8,459 bases of DNA from Methanobacteriota archaeon. Its GTDB lineage: Archaea > Thermoplasmatota > Poseidoniia > Poseidoniales > Poseidoniaceae. The notes beneath the pieces were generated by a model, which made no database searches, was not told the origin of the DNA, and saw nothing but the letters and a program-made list of their open reading frames with translations. A program made the translations under genes and the position numbers. Each line of letters opens with the position of its first letter. Positions within the stretch are counted from its first letter, which is position 1. Shown one piece after another: positions 1 through 6,230 of the stretch. The DNA is taken from NCBI GenBank assembly GCA_002694245.1, contig NZLM01000043.1, positions 22,584-31,042 of the forward strand. The letters are read 5' to 3'.

Positions 1-2
1 AT

Positions 3-998
3 TATGTTATTAGAAAACCAATCGGAATAGTAGGCTTAATCTCGCCATGGAATTTACCGCTTTATCTTCTAACATGGAAGGTAGCTCCTGCGCTACTGAT
101 GGGAAATACGATTATTGCTAAACCAAGCGAAATAACACCACTAACAGCCCATTACTTTGGACAACTGTGCACTAAGATAGGTCTTCCTGATGGTGTATTG
201 AATATCCTTAATGGGTACGGGCCAGAAATTGGGCAGTCGATTGTTGAACATCCTGAGATTAAGGCAATTTCATTTACTGGTGGAACTGAAACCGGGAAGG
301 TTGTTGCAGCGACTGCAGCACCTTTGTTCAAAAAATTAAGTTTAGAATTGGGTGGTAAAAACGCATCAATAGTTTTGGAAGATGCAGACCTTCAATTAAC
401 CGTACCAGGAGTACTAAGAGCATCTTTCTTGAACTCCGGACAAATATGCTTGTGTGGCTCAAGAGTATTAATCCATGAAGCGATTTATGAAGAATTTTTA
501 CAAATGTATCTATCCCAGTTAAAAGACTTCAAAATTGGCCCCGTTATTAGTCGCCATCATAGAGATAAGGTCCAATCGTATATTGAGTTAGCAAAGCAAG
601 AGGGTGGTCAGATTGTTGCTGGTGGCAAAGTGATTGAGAAGGATGGTGCGTGGATTGAGCCAACTGTAATTACTGGTCTATCACACAAATCAAGAACTGC
701 AACCGAAGAAATCTTTGGTCCTGTCGTAACCATTCACAAATTTTCGACAAATCAAGAGGCTATATCTATGGCTAATTCCACAAATTATGGATTGGCAGGC
801 AGCGTTTGGTCTAAATCCATGGGTAAAATTGTGGCAGAACAGATCGAATCAGGTATGGTATGGGTAAATACGTGGCTGCACAGAGATTTGCGAGTCCCAT
901 TCGGTGGTGTCAAAGATAGTGGAGTTGGAAGAGAAGGTGGCAAATGGTCGGTTGAGTTTTTCAGTGAAGCAGTAAATATTTGCGTCATGGAAGATTGA
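3..998 (+). CDS. amnC: 2-aminomuconate (or 2-hydroxymuconate) 6-semialdehyde dehydrogenase, 5'-truncated by the window
   Basis: NAD-dependent aldehyde dehydrogenase, cytosolic, predicted to oxidise the semialdehyde made by ring cleavage to 2-aminomuconate. The frame is open from base 3, so the gene starts upstream; about 150 N-terminal residues are missing compared with the roughly 490-500 residues of the family. In local numbering: SPWNLP with Asn17 (oxyanion-hole Asn), Rossmann motif FTGGTETGK near residues 91-99, general-base Glu115 in LELGGK, nucleophile Cys149 in GQICLCGSR, and Glu236 in EEIFGP, which binds NAD ribose. Spacing of Asn17, Glu115 and Cys149 fits Asn169, Glu268 and Cys302 of Pseudomonas AMSDH (numbers from memory) within one residue. 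The WLHRDLRVPFGG segment (residues 291-302) matches the WLxRDL element of AMSDH and human ALDH8A1, whose Arg holds the substrate carboxylate; Pro rather than Ala before FGG favours AMSDH over XylG/DmpC. Odd: about ten residues seem missing between KIG and GPVIS near residue 179. The two AMSDH-pathway dioxygenase genes lie downstream on the same strand. Family certain; exact substrate inferred. Confidence 0.85.
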   Translation, partial: YVIRKPIGIVGLISPWNLPLYLLTWKVAPALLMGNTIIAKPSEITPLTAHYFGQLCTKIGLPDGVLNILNGYGPEIGQSIVEHPEIKAISFTGGTETGKVVAATAAPLFKKLSLELGGKNASIVLEDADLQLTVPGVLRASFLNSGQICLCGSRVLIHEAIYEEFLQMYLSQLKDFKIGPVISRHHRDKVQSYIELAKQEGGQIVAGGKVIEKDGAWIEPTVITGLSHKSRTATEEIFGPVVTIHKFSTNQEAISMANSTNYGLAGSVWSKSMGKIVAEQIESGMVWVNTWLHRDLRVPFGGVKDSGVGREGGKWSVEFFSEAVNICVMED

Positions 999-1020
999 AA
1001 ACAGAAATACTTCTGGGGTA

Positions 1021-1027
1021 GGTGAGG
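1021..1027 (+). promoter_or_regulatory. Shine-Dalgarno site of panB
   Basis: GGTGAGG ends seven bases before the ATG at 1035 and complements the archaeal 16S rRNA 3' end (CACCUCC). It fixes the panB start. With only 36 bases between the dehydrogenase stop and this start, it suggests the two genes are co-transcribed. Confidence 0.7.
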
Positions 1028-1034
1028 CAACCAC

Positions 1035-1850
1035 ATGTCGGTACATGCAAATGCTAGGAAAGTCACTACTCATACGCTTCAAGAAATGAAGAGAGCGGGA
1101 GAGAAAATCACAATGCTAACCGCATATGATTACAGTCTCGCTAAATTAGTGGATAGGGGTGGTGTTGATGTCATTCTTGTCGGTGATTCAGCTTCGAATG
1201 TTATGGCTGGAAGAGATACAACCGTCCCCATGAGTCTTGAGCACATGATATATCATGCTCAGTGTGTTGAAAGGGCTGTAGATCGTGCTTTGATCGTAGT
1301 TGATATGCCATTTGGAACTTACCAAGGTAATTCTGCAATTGCTTTAGAGAGTGCAATTAGGATAATGAAAGAATCCGGTGGTCATGCTGTGAAATTAGAA
1401 GGTGGGGCCGAGATCGTTGAAAGTATTCAGAGAATACTTACTGCCGGAATTCCTGTTATGGGGCACCTTGGCTTAACCCCACAATCAATCTACAAATTTG
1501 GCACTTACACTGTAAGAGCAAAAGAGGATGCAGAGGCTGAGAAATTGATATCTGATGCCAAATTGCTTGAAGAAGCAGGTTGCTTTGCAATTGTCTTTGA
1601 GAAAATACCAGCGCACCTTGCAAAAATGGTCAGTGAAGAAATCTCTATTCCCACAATCGGAATTGGAGCTGGTCCAGATTGTGATGGACAGGTTTTGGTT
1701 CTTCATGACATGTTAGGTATAACAACCGATTTCAGTCCAAGGTTCCTTCGCCGCTATTTAGATTTAGAGAGTCAAATCACAGGTGCAGTAGAACAGTATT
1801 GTTCCGATGTTCGGACAAAGGACTTCCCGAATGAAGAGGAATCCTACTAA
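1035..1850 (+). CDS. panB: 3-methyl-2-oxobutanoate hydroxymethyltransferase (ketopantoate hydroxymethyltransferase)
   Basis: Transfers a hydroxymethyl group from 5,10-methylene-tetrahydrofolate (or an archaeal pterin equivalent) to 2-oxoisovalerate, giving ketopantoate, the first committed step to pantothenate and CoA; cytosolic. The 271 residues match the usual 260-280 for a single-domain TIM-barrel PanB. Visible motifs: LTAYDYSLA (residues 28-36), metal-binding Asp51 in VGDSAS and Asp90 in VDMPFG, Glu122 in VKLEGG, signature GHLGLTPQS (143-151), catalytic Glu189 in FEKIP, GIGAG (209-213) with DGQVLV, and the typical C-terminal FPNEEESY. These line up with E. coli Asp45, Asp84, Glu114 and Glu181 with offsets of 6-8 residues. 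All key residues are present, so it should be active. It follows the dehydrogenase by 36 bases with its own ribosome binding site; its stop overlaps by four bases the stop of the convergent membrane-protein gene. There is no obvious metabolic link to the aromatic-ring genes. Confidence 0.95.
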   Translation: MSVHANARKVTTHTLQEMKRAGEKITMLTAYDYSLAKLVDRGGVDVILVGDSASNVMAGRDTTVPMSLEHMIYHAQCVERAVDRALIVVDMPFGTYQGNSAIALESAIRIMKESGGHAVKLEGGAEIVESIQRILTAGIPVMGHLGLTPQSIYKFGTYTVRAKEDAEAEKLISDAKLLEEAGCFAIVFEKIPAHLAKMVSEEISIPTIGIGAGPDCDGQVLVLHDMLGITTDFSPRFLRRYLDLESQITGAVEQYCSDVRTKDFPNEEESY

Positions 1851-2254
1851 ACTAGAGCTTGGACTAATAGAGCGCCAGGGAACATGCTGGCAGTTATTCC
1901 AAATCCATGCCAGATGCCATACCTAAATGGCGGATGCTCCTTGTTCGGCCATGAAGCACATTGCCATATCCAAACTAAGAACGGAAGCATTATGCTGAAA
2001 TAATTAGGACCAAAAATCCAGAAAGCAGATGTTGGTATACATACAAGAGTCACGCCAAATGCATGTTCTTTCAGGTTTCCTGATTTTGTTATCTTACCAA
2101 GGAGTGGTGAAAGGACTGACGCTATTATCGGTGTGATAATCATCGGGGGATATTTATCCTCATCAAATAGCAAAACAAACGACGCTAACAAGCCTATTGC
2201 AAGTAAAGATGGCCAAATTACATGACGAAATTTGGTGTCCTTTTTGTCCGCCAT
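1847..2254 (-). CDS. Small multi-pass membrane protein of unknown function
   Basis: I do not recognise this family. Taking the ATG at 2254 ([10 protein letters not shown]), the protein has 135 residues and is mostly hydrophobic: likely membrane segments at about 12-30, 38-54, 65-82, 84-101 and 113-133. It is rich in Trp, Pro and Phe ([12 protein letters not shown], residues 92-103; YGIWHGFGI, 112-120), with a charged loop at 31-36 and a basic loop at 54-63. The same frame is open to an ATG at 2311, adding 19 polar residues, but that start would share the bases CATG with the divergent dioxygenase start and leave no promoter room, so the shorter form is preferred. Neither start has a Shine-Dalgarno sequence, so a leaderless message is possible. 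It is the only minus-strand gene between panB and the dioxygenase genes. That it is a real gene rests on the coherent hydrophobic pattern and the gap it fills exactly. Confidence 0.7.
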   Translation of the reverse strand: MADKKDTKFRHVIWPSLLAIGLLASFVLLFDEDKYPPMIITPIIASVLSPLLGKITKSGNLKEHAFGVTLVCIPTSAFWIFGPNYFSIMLPFLVWIWQCASWPNKEHPPFRYGIWHGFGITASMFPGALLVQALV

Positions 2255-2309
2255 GTTCACTGCGAGAGGTTTCCGATGAATAGAAGATGCGGAACCTTTT
2301 GGTTTACAC
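2255..2309. promoter_or_regulatory. Divergent intergenic region, probable back-to-back promoters
   Basis: Fifty-five bases separate the preferred start of the membrane-protein gene from the start of the dioxygenase beta gene, so promoters for both directions must lie here or inside the neighbouring genes. The only AT-rich core is GAATAGAA at 2278-2285, 25-32 bases upstream of the dioxygenase ATG, which is the right distance for a leaderless archaeal TATA box but a poor match to the consensus. No Shine-Dalgarno sequence precedes either start. The promoter assignment is inferred from layout. Confidence 0.3.
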
Positions 2310-3203
2310 ATGGCGCAGGGTAGTATCGTTGCAGGATGTCTAGCACCTCATCCACCTCATCTGGTTTATGCAGAGAACCCTGAACAAAATGAACCAACAT
2401 CTGAAGGTGGGTGGGAGCAGTTACGTTGGGGCTATGAAAGGCTTAGGAAATCATTGGAAAATGTAGACTATGATGTAATAGTAATCCTCTCACCTCATTG
2501 GCAAACTTATGTTGGCACTCACTTTATCGGAGTTGAGAAATGTTCCTCTAAAAGCGTAGATCCTGTGTTTCCAAATCTATTCAGATTCAATTACGACCTT
2601 GAGATAGACGTCGAGTTGGCAAAAGCAATTCACGACAAAGCGCAGTCTAAGGGTATGTCTGTTAAAATGATGACAAATCCTGATTTCAGAGTGGACTATG
2701 GAACGCTTGTTTCATGCCACATGGTTCGACCTGAATGGGATAAACCGATAGTATCAATCTCGTCAAACAGAAGCTTGTCGTATTACTCCGTTGAAGTGAT
2801 GCAGGAGATGATGTTGGAACTAGGAAGGTCAACTGCGAAAGCAATCGAGGAAAGCGGGAAAAAATGCTTACTGATTGCAAGTAATTCACTTTCTCACAGA
2901 CACTTCGTCACAGAAACCAACCCACCTGAGGACATGAGCAAAGAGCACATTACAAGCCATGCAATGCATCTTTGGGATATGAAAATGATCGAATTGATGA
3001 GAGCGGGTAAATCACAGCAAATCATTGACGAAATGCCCGAGTTTTGTGAACAGGCTATAGCAGAAACAGATGGAGGTGCATTAACTTGGCTTCTATCGGC
3101 CATGGACATTCCTGAACAGCCAGCGATTTTACATGGTTATGGAACCATAATAGGAACTGGTAATGCGATTATGGAATGGCCTTGCAGAGAGTGGGGTGAG
3201 TGA
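2310..3203 (+). CDS. amnB: 2-aminophenol 1,6-dioxygenase beta (catalytic) subunit, class III extradiol dioxygenase (LigB)
   Basis: Non-haem Fe(II) enzyme that opens an aromatic ring with O2; the closest family I recognise is the beta subunit of 2-aminophenol 1,6-dioxygenase, which yields 2-aminomuconate 6-semialdehyde. One LigB domain spans all 297 residues. Iron ligands are visible: His14 in LAPHPPHLVY, His63 in LSPHWQTY and Glu252 in AETDGG. Proposed acid/base His196 (SLSHRH) and Tyr130 (VDYGTL) are also present. All five sit exactly one residue after His13, His62, Glu251, His195 and Tyr129 of the Comamonas enzyme (numbers from memory). The N-terminal NEPTSEGGWEQLRWGYERL is also typical of that subunit. 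The ATG at 2310 places the first ligand at the expected position; no ribosome binding site precedes it. The alpha-subunit gene follows after one base, as expected for an obligate heteromer. Related LigB enzymes act on catechols or protocatechuate, so the true substrate could differ. Confidence 0.87.
   Translation: MAQGSIVAGCLAPHPPHLVYAENPEQNEPTSEGGWEQLRWGYERLRKSLENVDYDVIVILSPHWQTYVGTHFIGVEKCSSKSVDPVFPNLFRFNYDLEIDVELAKAIHDKAQSKGMSVKMMTNPDFRVDYGTLVSCHMVRPEWDKPIVSISSNRSLSYYSVEVMQEMMLELGRSTAKAIEESGKKCLLIASNSLSHRHFVTETNPPEDMSKEHITSHAMHLWDMKMIELMRAGKSQQIIDEMPEFCEQAIAETDGGALTWLLSAMDIPEQPAILHGYGTIIGTGNAIMEWPCREWGE
3193..3200 (+). promoter_or_regulatory. Shine-Dalgarno site that sets the amnA-amnD start
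   Basis: GGGGTGAG lies inside the last codons of the beta-subunit gene, four bases before the ATG at 3205. It selects Met at 3205 (MSGEIIKSLI) over an in-frame upstream ATG at 3163 that would overlap the beta gene by 41 bases and add 14 residues unlike any LigB N-terminus. The layout suggests coupled translation of the two subunits. Confidence 0.75.
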
Positions 3204-3204
3204 A

Positions 3205-4593
3205 ATGTCTGGTGAAATTATCAAATCACTAATTGTTCCTGCACACCCCCATCCGGTTCTTTGCCCTGAAAAAAACGACGGTTGGCAAAGGATAAGAAAC
3301 GCCTATGATAATGCAAGAAAGCAAATAGAAGAGTCAGATGCTGATTTAATCATAATTTATTCAACACTCTGGCCAAGTGTGATTGGACACCAAATCCAAG
3401 CAGATCCAAATCCAGAATGGGTCATGGTAGATGCTGATTTCCATGACCTAGGCAGTATTCATTACTCATTGAGAATTGATACAGAATTCGCAAATGCTTG
3501 GAACAAGGCGAACATAGCAAGAGGTCTCGAGTCTAGAACAGTTTCTTACCACGGCTTTCCAATAGATGTAGGCTCAGTGGTCGCACTGGAACTTTTGAAT
3601 CCAGATAACAGAATTCCTGCAGTAATTTGCTCTACTAATGTATACTCAAACAGGGCTGAAACAACAGTCCTTGCAAAGTCATGTTTGGATGTGGTAAAAG
3701 CACAGAACAAGAAGGCAGTTGCGGTCTCAGTCATGTCGCTATCTAATAGAATGTTTACTGAGCCAATAGAGCCTCACGAAGACCGGATCCATTCGTTGAA
3801 AGATGAGGAATGGAATCAGAAAATCCTTGAATTCCTTGCTGAAGGAAGACTAGAAGATATCGGACAATTAAGTCGAACCATACATGATCAAATTAGGGTC
3901 AAAAAAGTTGTAGCGTTCAAACCCATGTGGTGGCTTTCTGCAATGAATGGAAATCGTAACGACCTTACAGGCGAAGTTCTGGCTTACGAGGCTATTCACG
4001 GGGCAGGAGCTGCTGTCGTAGTATTAGACCCGGAATCAAATGGCACTGGGGATAAAGAATACGACGAAGATGATGTTGATTTCTATGGTGGTGACAGAGA
4101 TGTTCTTGATTCTGGTAAATCGGATGAAAAAAAGGAAGTCCCTGCCACTGGTCCAAGACTTTACGACCCAGTTGAATCAAAAAACTCAGTTAATACATCT
4201 AAAGCACCAAAGCCTGTTGGTGCCTATCCGCATGCAAGAAAGGAAGGGGATTTGATTTATCTTTCAGGAGTTGGTCCTCGTCAGCCAGGTGATAACTCAA
4301 TACCTGGTGGTCCGATAAAGGACTCCGATGGTAACCCTCTAGATTACGACATTAAGGCTCAAACTAGAGCCGTTGTAGACAATATCGCTCGCATATTAGA
4401 GGAAGCTGGCTCATCCATAGACAATGTAATCGACGTCACATCATTTTTAGTCGATATGGATAGAGATTTTTCTGGCTACAATGAGGTTTGGGCTGAAACA
4501 CTAGGTAAAGTAGGCCCAACAAGAACAACACTCGCCATTAGGGCTTTACCAACTCCTATTGCTGTTGAAATGAAAGTCATCGCTAAGGCTTAA
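3205..4593 (+). CDS. Fusion: 2-aminophenol 1,6-dioxygenase alpha (non-catalytic) subunit + RidA-type 2-aminomuconate deaminase
   Basis: A 462-residue two-domain protein. Residues 1-274 are a LigB domain like the alpha (AmnA) subunit: His14 remains (PAHPHP), but the second iron ligand is Leu55 (YSTLWP against SPHW in beta), the ligand Glu aligns with Lys234 and the catalytic His with Asn181 (SLSNRM). It should not bind iron and is presumably structural, as in known alpha subunits. Residues 275-332 are a linker rich in Asp/Glu (about 283-311). Residues 333-462 are a complete RidA/YjgF domain: GAYPHA with Tyr341, the DIKAQTRAVVDNI element (384-396), GYNEVW (424-429), carboxylate-binding Arg440 in GPTRTT and Glu455 in VEMKVIA, equivalent to E. 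coli RidA Arg105 and Glu120. DIKAQTRAV, GYNEV and GPTRTT are typical of 2-aminomuconate deaminase (AmnD/NbaF), which releases ammonia from 2-aminomuconate. No in-frame ATG, GTG or TTG lies between Met247 and Leu350, so the deaminase cannot be made separately from a usual start. It follows the beta subunit by one base. Confidence 0.88.
   Translation: MSGEIIKSLIVPAHPHPVLCPEKNDGWQRIRNAYDNARKQIEESDADLIIIYSTLWPSVIGHQIQADPNPEWVMVDADFHDLGSIHYSLRIDTEFANAWNKANIARGLESRTVSYHGFPIDVGSVVALELLNPDNRIPAVICSTNVYSNRAETTVLAKSCLDVVKAQNKKAVAVSVMSLSNRMFTEPIEPHEDRIHSLKDEEWNQKILEFLAEGRLEDIGQLSRTIHDQIRVKKVVAFKPMWWLSAMNGNRNDLTGEVLAYEAIHGAGAAVVVLDPESNGTGDKEYDEDDVDFYGGDRDVLDSGKSDEKKEVPATGPRLYDPVESKNSVNTSKAPKPVGAYPHARKEGDLIYLSGVGPRQPGDNSIPGGPIKDSDGNPLDYDIKAQTRAVVDNIARILEEAGSSIDNVIDVTSFLVDMDRDFSGYNEVWAETLGKVGPTRTTLAIRALPTPIAVEMKVIAKA
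4027..4200 (+). other. Acidic interdomain linker of the alpha subunit-deaminase fusion
   Basis: Encodes residues 275-332. The first half is dominated by Asp and Glu (DKEYDEDDVDFYGGDRD, then SDEKKE), followed by a Pro/Ser/Asn-rich stretch up to the deaminase domain. No secondary structure or known domain is apparent. It reads as a flexible tether long enough to let the deaminase move relative to the dioxygenase. Confidence 0.6.
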
Positions 4594-4723
4594 TTTCCGT
4601 AATCCGGGAAAAATAGAGTCTCCAATGCAGTAAGCAATAACTACCCTTTGCCTATGATTTGAAATATCGGAATCAAAACAATCGTGTGATAAAACCCCAA
4701 AATCGACAGATGGAGAAGATAAA
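4594..4723 (+). promoter_or_regulatory. Intergenic region with probable permease promoter and leader
   Basis: This is the longest gap in the window (130 bases) and holds no ORF of note. A weak inverted repeat, TTTCC (4594-4598) and GGAAA (4607-4611), directly follows the fusion-gene stop. An AT-rich GAAATAT at 4661-4667 could be a TATA element: start of transcription would fall near 4690, leaving a leader of about 30 bases that carries the Shine-Dalgarno GGAGA at 4712-4716, seven bases before the permease ATG. The ribosome binding site is clear; the promoter is a guess, and read-through from the dioxygenase genes is equally possible. Confidence 0.35.
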
Positions 4724-6130
4724 ATGGACATAAAATCTACCACAGAAAAAATTCTGAAAGGCGATATTTCTGGTGTAGTCTCTGACGTTAAGAGCACAAT
4801 CGAGCGTTCCTTATCCCTTATTGGAGTAATAATTGTCACTGTCGCAGCAAGTATAGGTTCAGGTCTATTCGTTCTCCCATCCTTCGCCGCTGCAGTGATG
4901 GGCCCTGGAATCTGGTTGGCTTTCTTGATCGCAGGAATTGTTTTCTTACCCGGCACATATTCCAAATCAGAATTAGCATCGGCAATGCCTGAAAATGGTG
5001 GTGCGTATCTATACCTTGAACGGTCATTTGGTCCGCTAATTGGAACCATAAGTGGATTGGGTTTATGGGCATCTTTCTTGTTGAAATCTGCTTTTGCGTT
5101 AATCGGTTTTTACGCATATTCTCAAGCGGTAGCAAGTGTAGATTCGGACCTTGTCAAGAATCTGATAATTATGGCTGCACTTGGATTAATCACATTCCTA
5201 AATATCTTGGGTATTAAGAAAGTAAAAGCCTTCCAAACACCAATTCTTGCGATAACCACTGGGTTGATTCTGCTCGTTTGCGTAATCCAATTATTCGATG
5301 CCAGTATTGATTTTTCAAGACCCATCGATGGAGCGATTGATGTTACTAGCGAGAACCCAACTGTATTGATTGAGGCGTCTGCGCTGGTCTTCGTTGCTTA
5401 TGCTGGAATATACAAAGCGGGTGCGATTGGTGGAGAAGTCAAAGATCCACAAAAAAATCTGCCATCTGGAATGCTAACCTCCCTCTTTCTGATAACCGCC
5501 CTATACGTATTCGTTACGTTTGTAATGATGGCCGCTGTTGACGGAAGCTGGTGGTTGGATGGAGACGGGAATACGAGAGAAGATCCCGTTTACGCATTTG
5601 TTGATAGCGTATCCGCAAGTTACATCGCAATTACAATTGCATTGTTAGCTGTACTAACAATGATTTCAGGTGCTTTGTCTGGGCTGCTTGCAGCATCAAG
5701 ATTCTTGTTTGCTATGGCAAAAGATAGTCTGCTACCAAGCACACTTAGTGATACAAATAAGAAATTCAAAACACCTCAGTGGTCTATAATCCTAACAGCG
5801 GTTGCAATGGCAATCTGTATACTAACACTACCAGTCAAGGATGTTGCTAAATTAGCCTCTGGATTCCAGATCATGGTAATAGTTGCTCTGAATATTTGCG
5901 TGATTATCCTAAGGAGAAAGCAATCTGGGGATGCAGATTGGTATAATCCAAGTTTCAAATCACCGCTGTATCCATACATGCAGATATTTGGAACGATTGC
6001 CGGTGCTGTTTTGGTCTACATGATGGGTGTGAAAGCGATCATGGGAGCTGGTGCCGCGTTGATACTTGGATTAGCGACATACAAGATATATGGGCAGAAG
6101 CAATACCAGTTGCGAAATCAAACTGAATAA
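4724..6130 (+). CDS. APC-superfamily amino acid-type permease
   Basis: Cytoplasmic-membrane secondary transporter of 468 residues with the twelve hydrophobic segments of the amino acid-polyamine-organocation fold: about 32-58, 62-80, 104-133, 146-163, 171-191, 216-237, 251-272, 299-331, 352-371, 377-397, 417-435 and 436-455. The helix-breaking substrate motif of segment 1 is present (ASIGSGLFVLP, 42-52), as are MPENGGAYLYLERSFG (88-103), the segment 6 break YAGIYKAGAIGGEVKDP (226-242) and SRFLFAMAKDSLLP (325-338), all hallmarks of the family. The first 30 residues are polar and longer than usual, possibly an amphipathic helix on the cytoplasmic face. The start is supported by GGAGA seven bases upstream. 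It lies on the same strand, 130 bases after the alpha-deaminase gene, so it may import an aromatic amino acid or amine that feeds the ring-cleavage route. Substrate cannot be read from sequence. It converges on the surface-protein gene with a 22-base gap. Confidence 0.9.
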   Translation: MDIKSTTEKILKGDISGVVSDVKSTIERSLSLIGVIIVTVAASIGSGLFVLPSFAAAVMGPGIWLAFLIAGIVFLPGTYSKSELASAMPENGGAYLYLERSFGPLIGTISGLGLWASFLLKSAFALIGFYAYSQAVASVDSDLVKNLIIMAALGLITFLNILGIKKVKAFQTPILAITTGLILLVCVIQLFDASIDFSRPIDGAIDVTSENPTVLIEASALVFVAYAGIYKAGAIGGEVKDPQKNLPSGMLTSLFLITALYVFVTFVMMAAVDGSWWLDGDGNTREDPVYAFVDSVSASYIAITIALLAVLTMISGALSGLLAASRFLFAMAKDSLLPSTLSDTNKKFKTPQWSIILTAVAMAICILTLPVKDVAKLASGFQIMVIVALNICVIILRRKQSGDADWYNPSFKSPLYPYMQIFGTIAGAVLVYMMGVKAIMGAGAALILGLATYKIYGQKQYQLRNQTE

Positions 6131-6152
6131 AATATTCCTTGTGGTAATCTGG

Positions 6153-6230
6153 TCACGACATGCGTGTCCAGCTTCCGTCTTCACCCACAATCCATGATGT
6201 CAACTCGCCGGTTGAATCGACATACCAACC
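6153..6230 (-). other. C-terminal Trp-rich cytoplasmic motif resembling DUF2510
   Basis: The last 25 residues form GWY-x-D-x(3)-E-x(3)-W-x(4)-DGSWT, the pattern of short DUF2510/WW-like modules (GWYxDPxG...WxDGxxWT). It is joined to the membrane anchor by an acidic, Pro-Glu-rich stretch and a helix-like RAELAQKAQ segment. Its position after the membrane segment puts it in the cytoplasm, so it may dock to an intracellular partner. The resemblance was judged by eye. Confidence 0.45.

Noticed and set aside
3..998. Assignment as generic betaine-aldehyde or succinate-semialdehyde dehydrogenase
   Set aside because: The WLHRDLRVPFGG element before the C-terminus is characteristic of the muconate-semialdehyde group, and the genomic context agrees.
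2310..3203. Assignment of the LigB protein to the MEMO1 family
   Set aside because: MEMO proteins share the fold but not the full HPPH/SPHW/AETDGG ligand set; here the spacing fits 2-aminophenol dioxygenase beta, and a paired alpha subunit follows.
3163..3204. Upstream in-frame ATG for the alpha-deaminase fusion (14 extra residues, MRLWNGLAES...)
   Set aside because: It overlaps the beta-subunit gene by 41 bases and has no ribosome binding site, whereas GGGGTGAG sits just before the ATG at 3205; the extra residues are the beta gene read in another frame.
4594..4611. TTTCC/GGAAA hairpin as a terminator after the fusion gene
   Set aside because: Only five base pairs around an eight-base loop, with no T-tract after it; archaeal terminators are mainly T-rich runs. 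Too weak to call.
4546..5049. Minus-strand ORF of 167 codons
   Set aside because: It lies antisense to the end of the fusion gene, the intergenic region and the start of the permease, whose family motifs are unmistakable; its own translation shows no domain or hydrophobic pattern.
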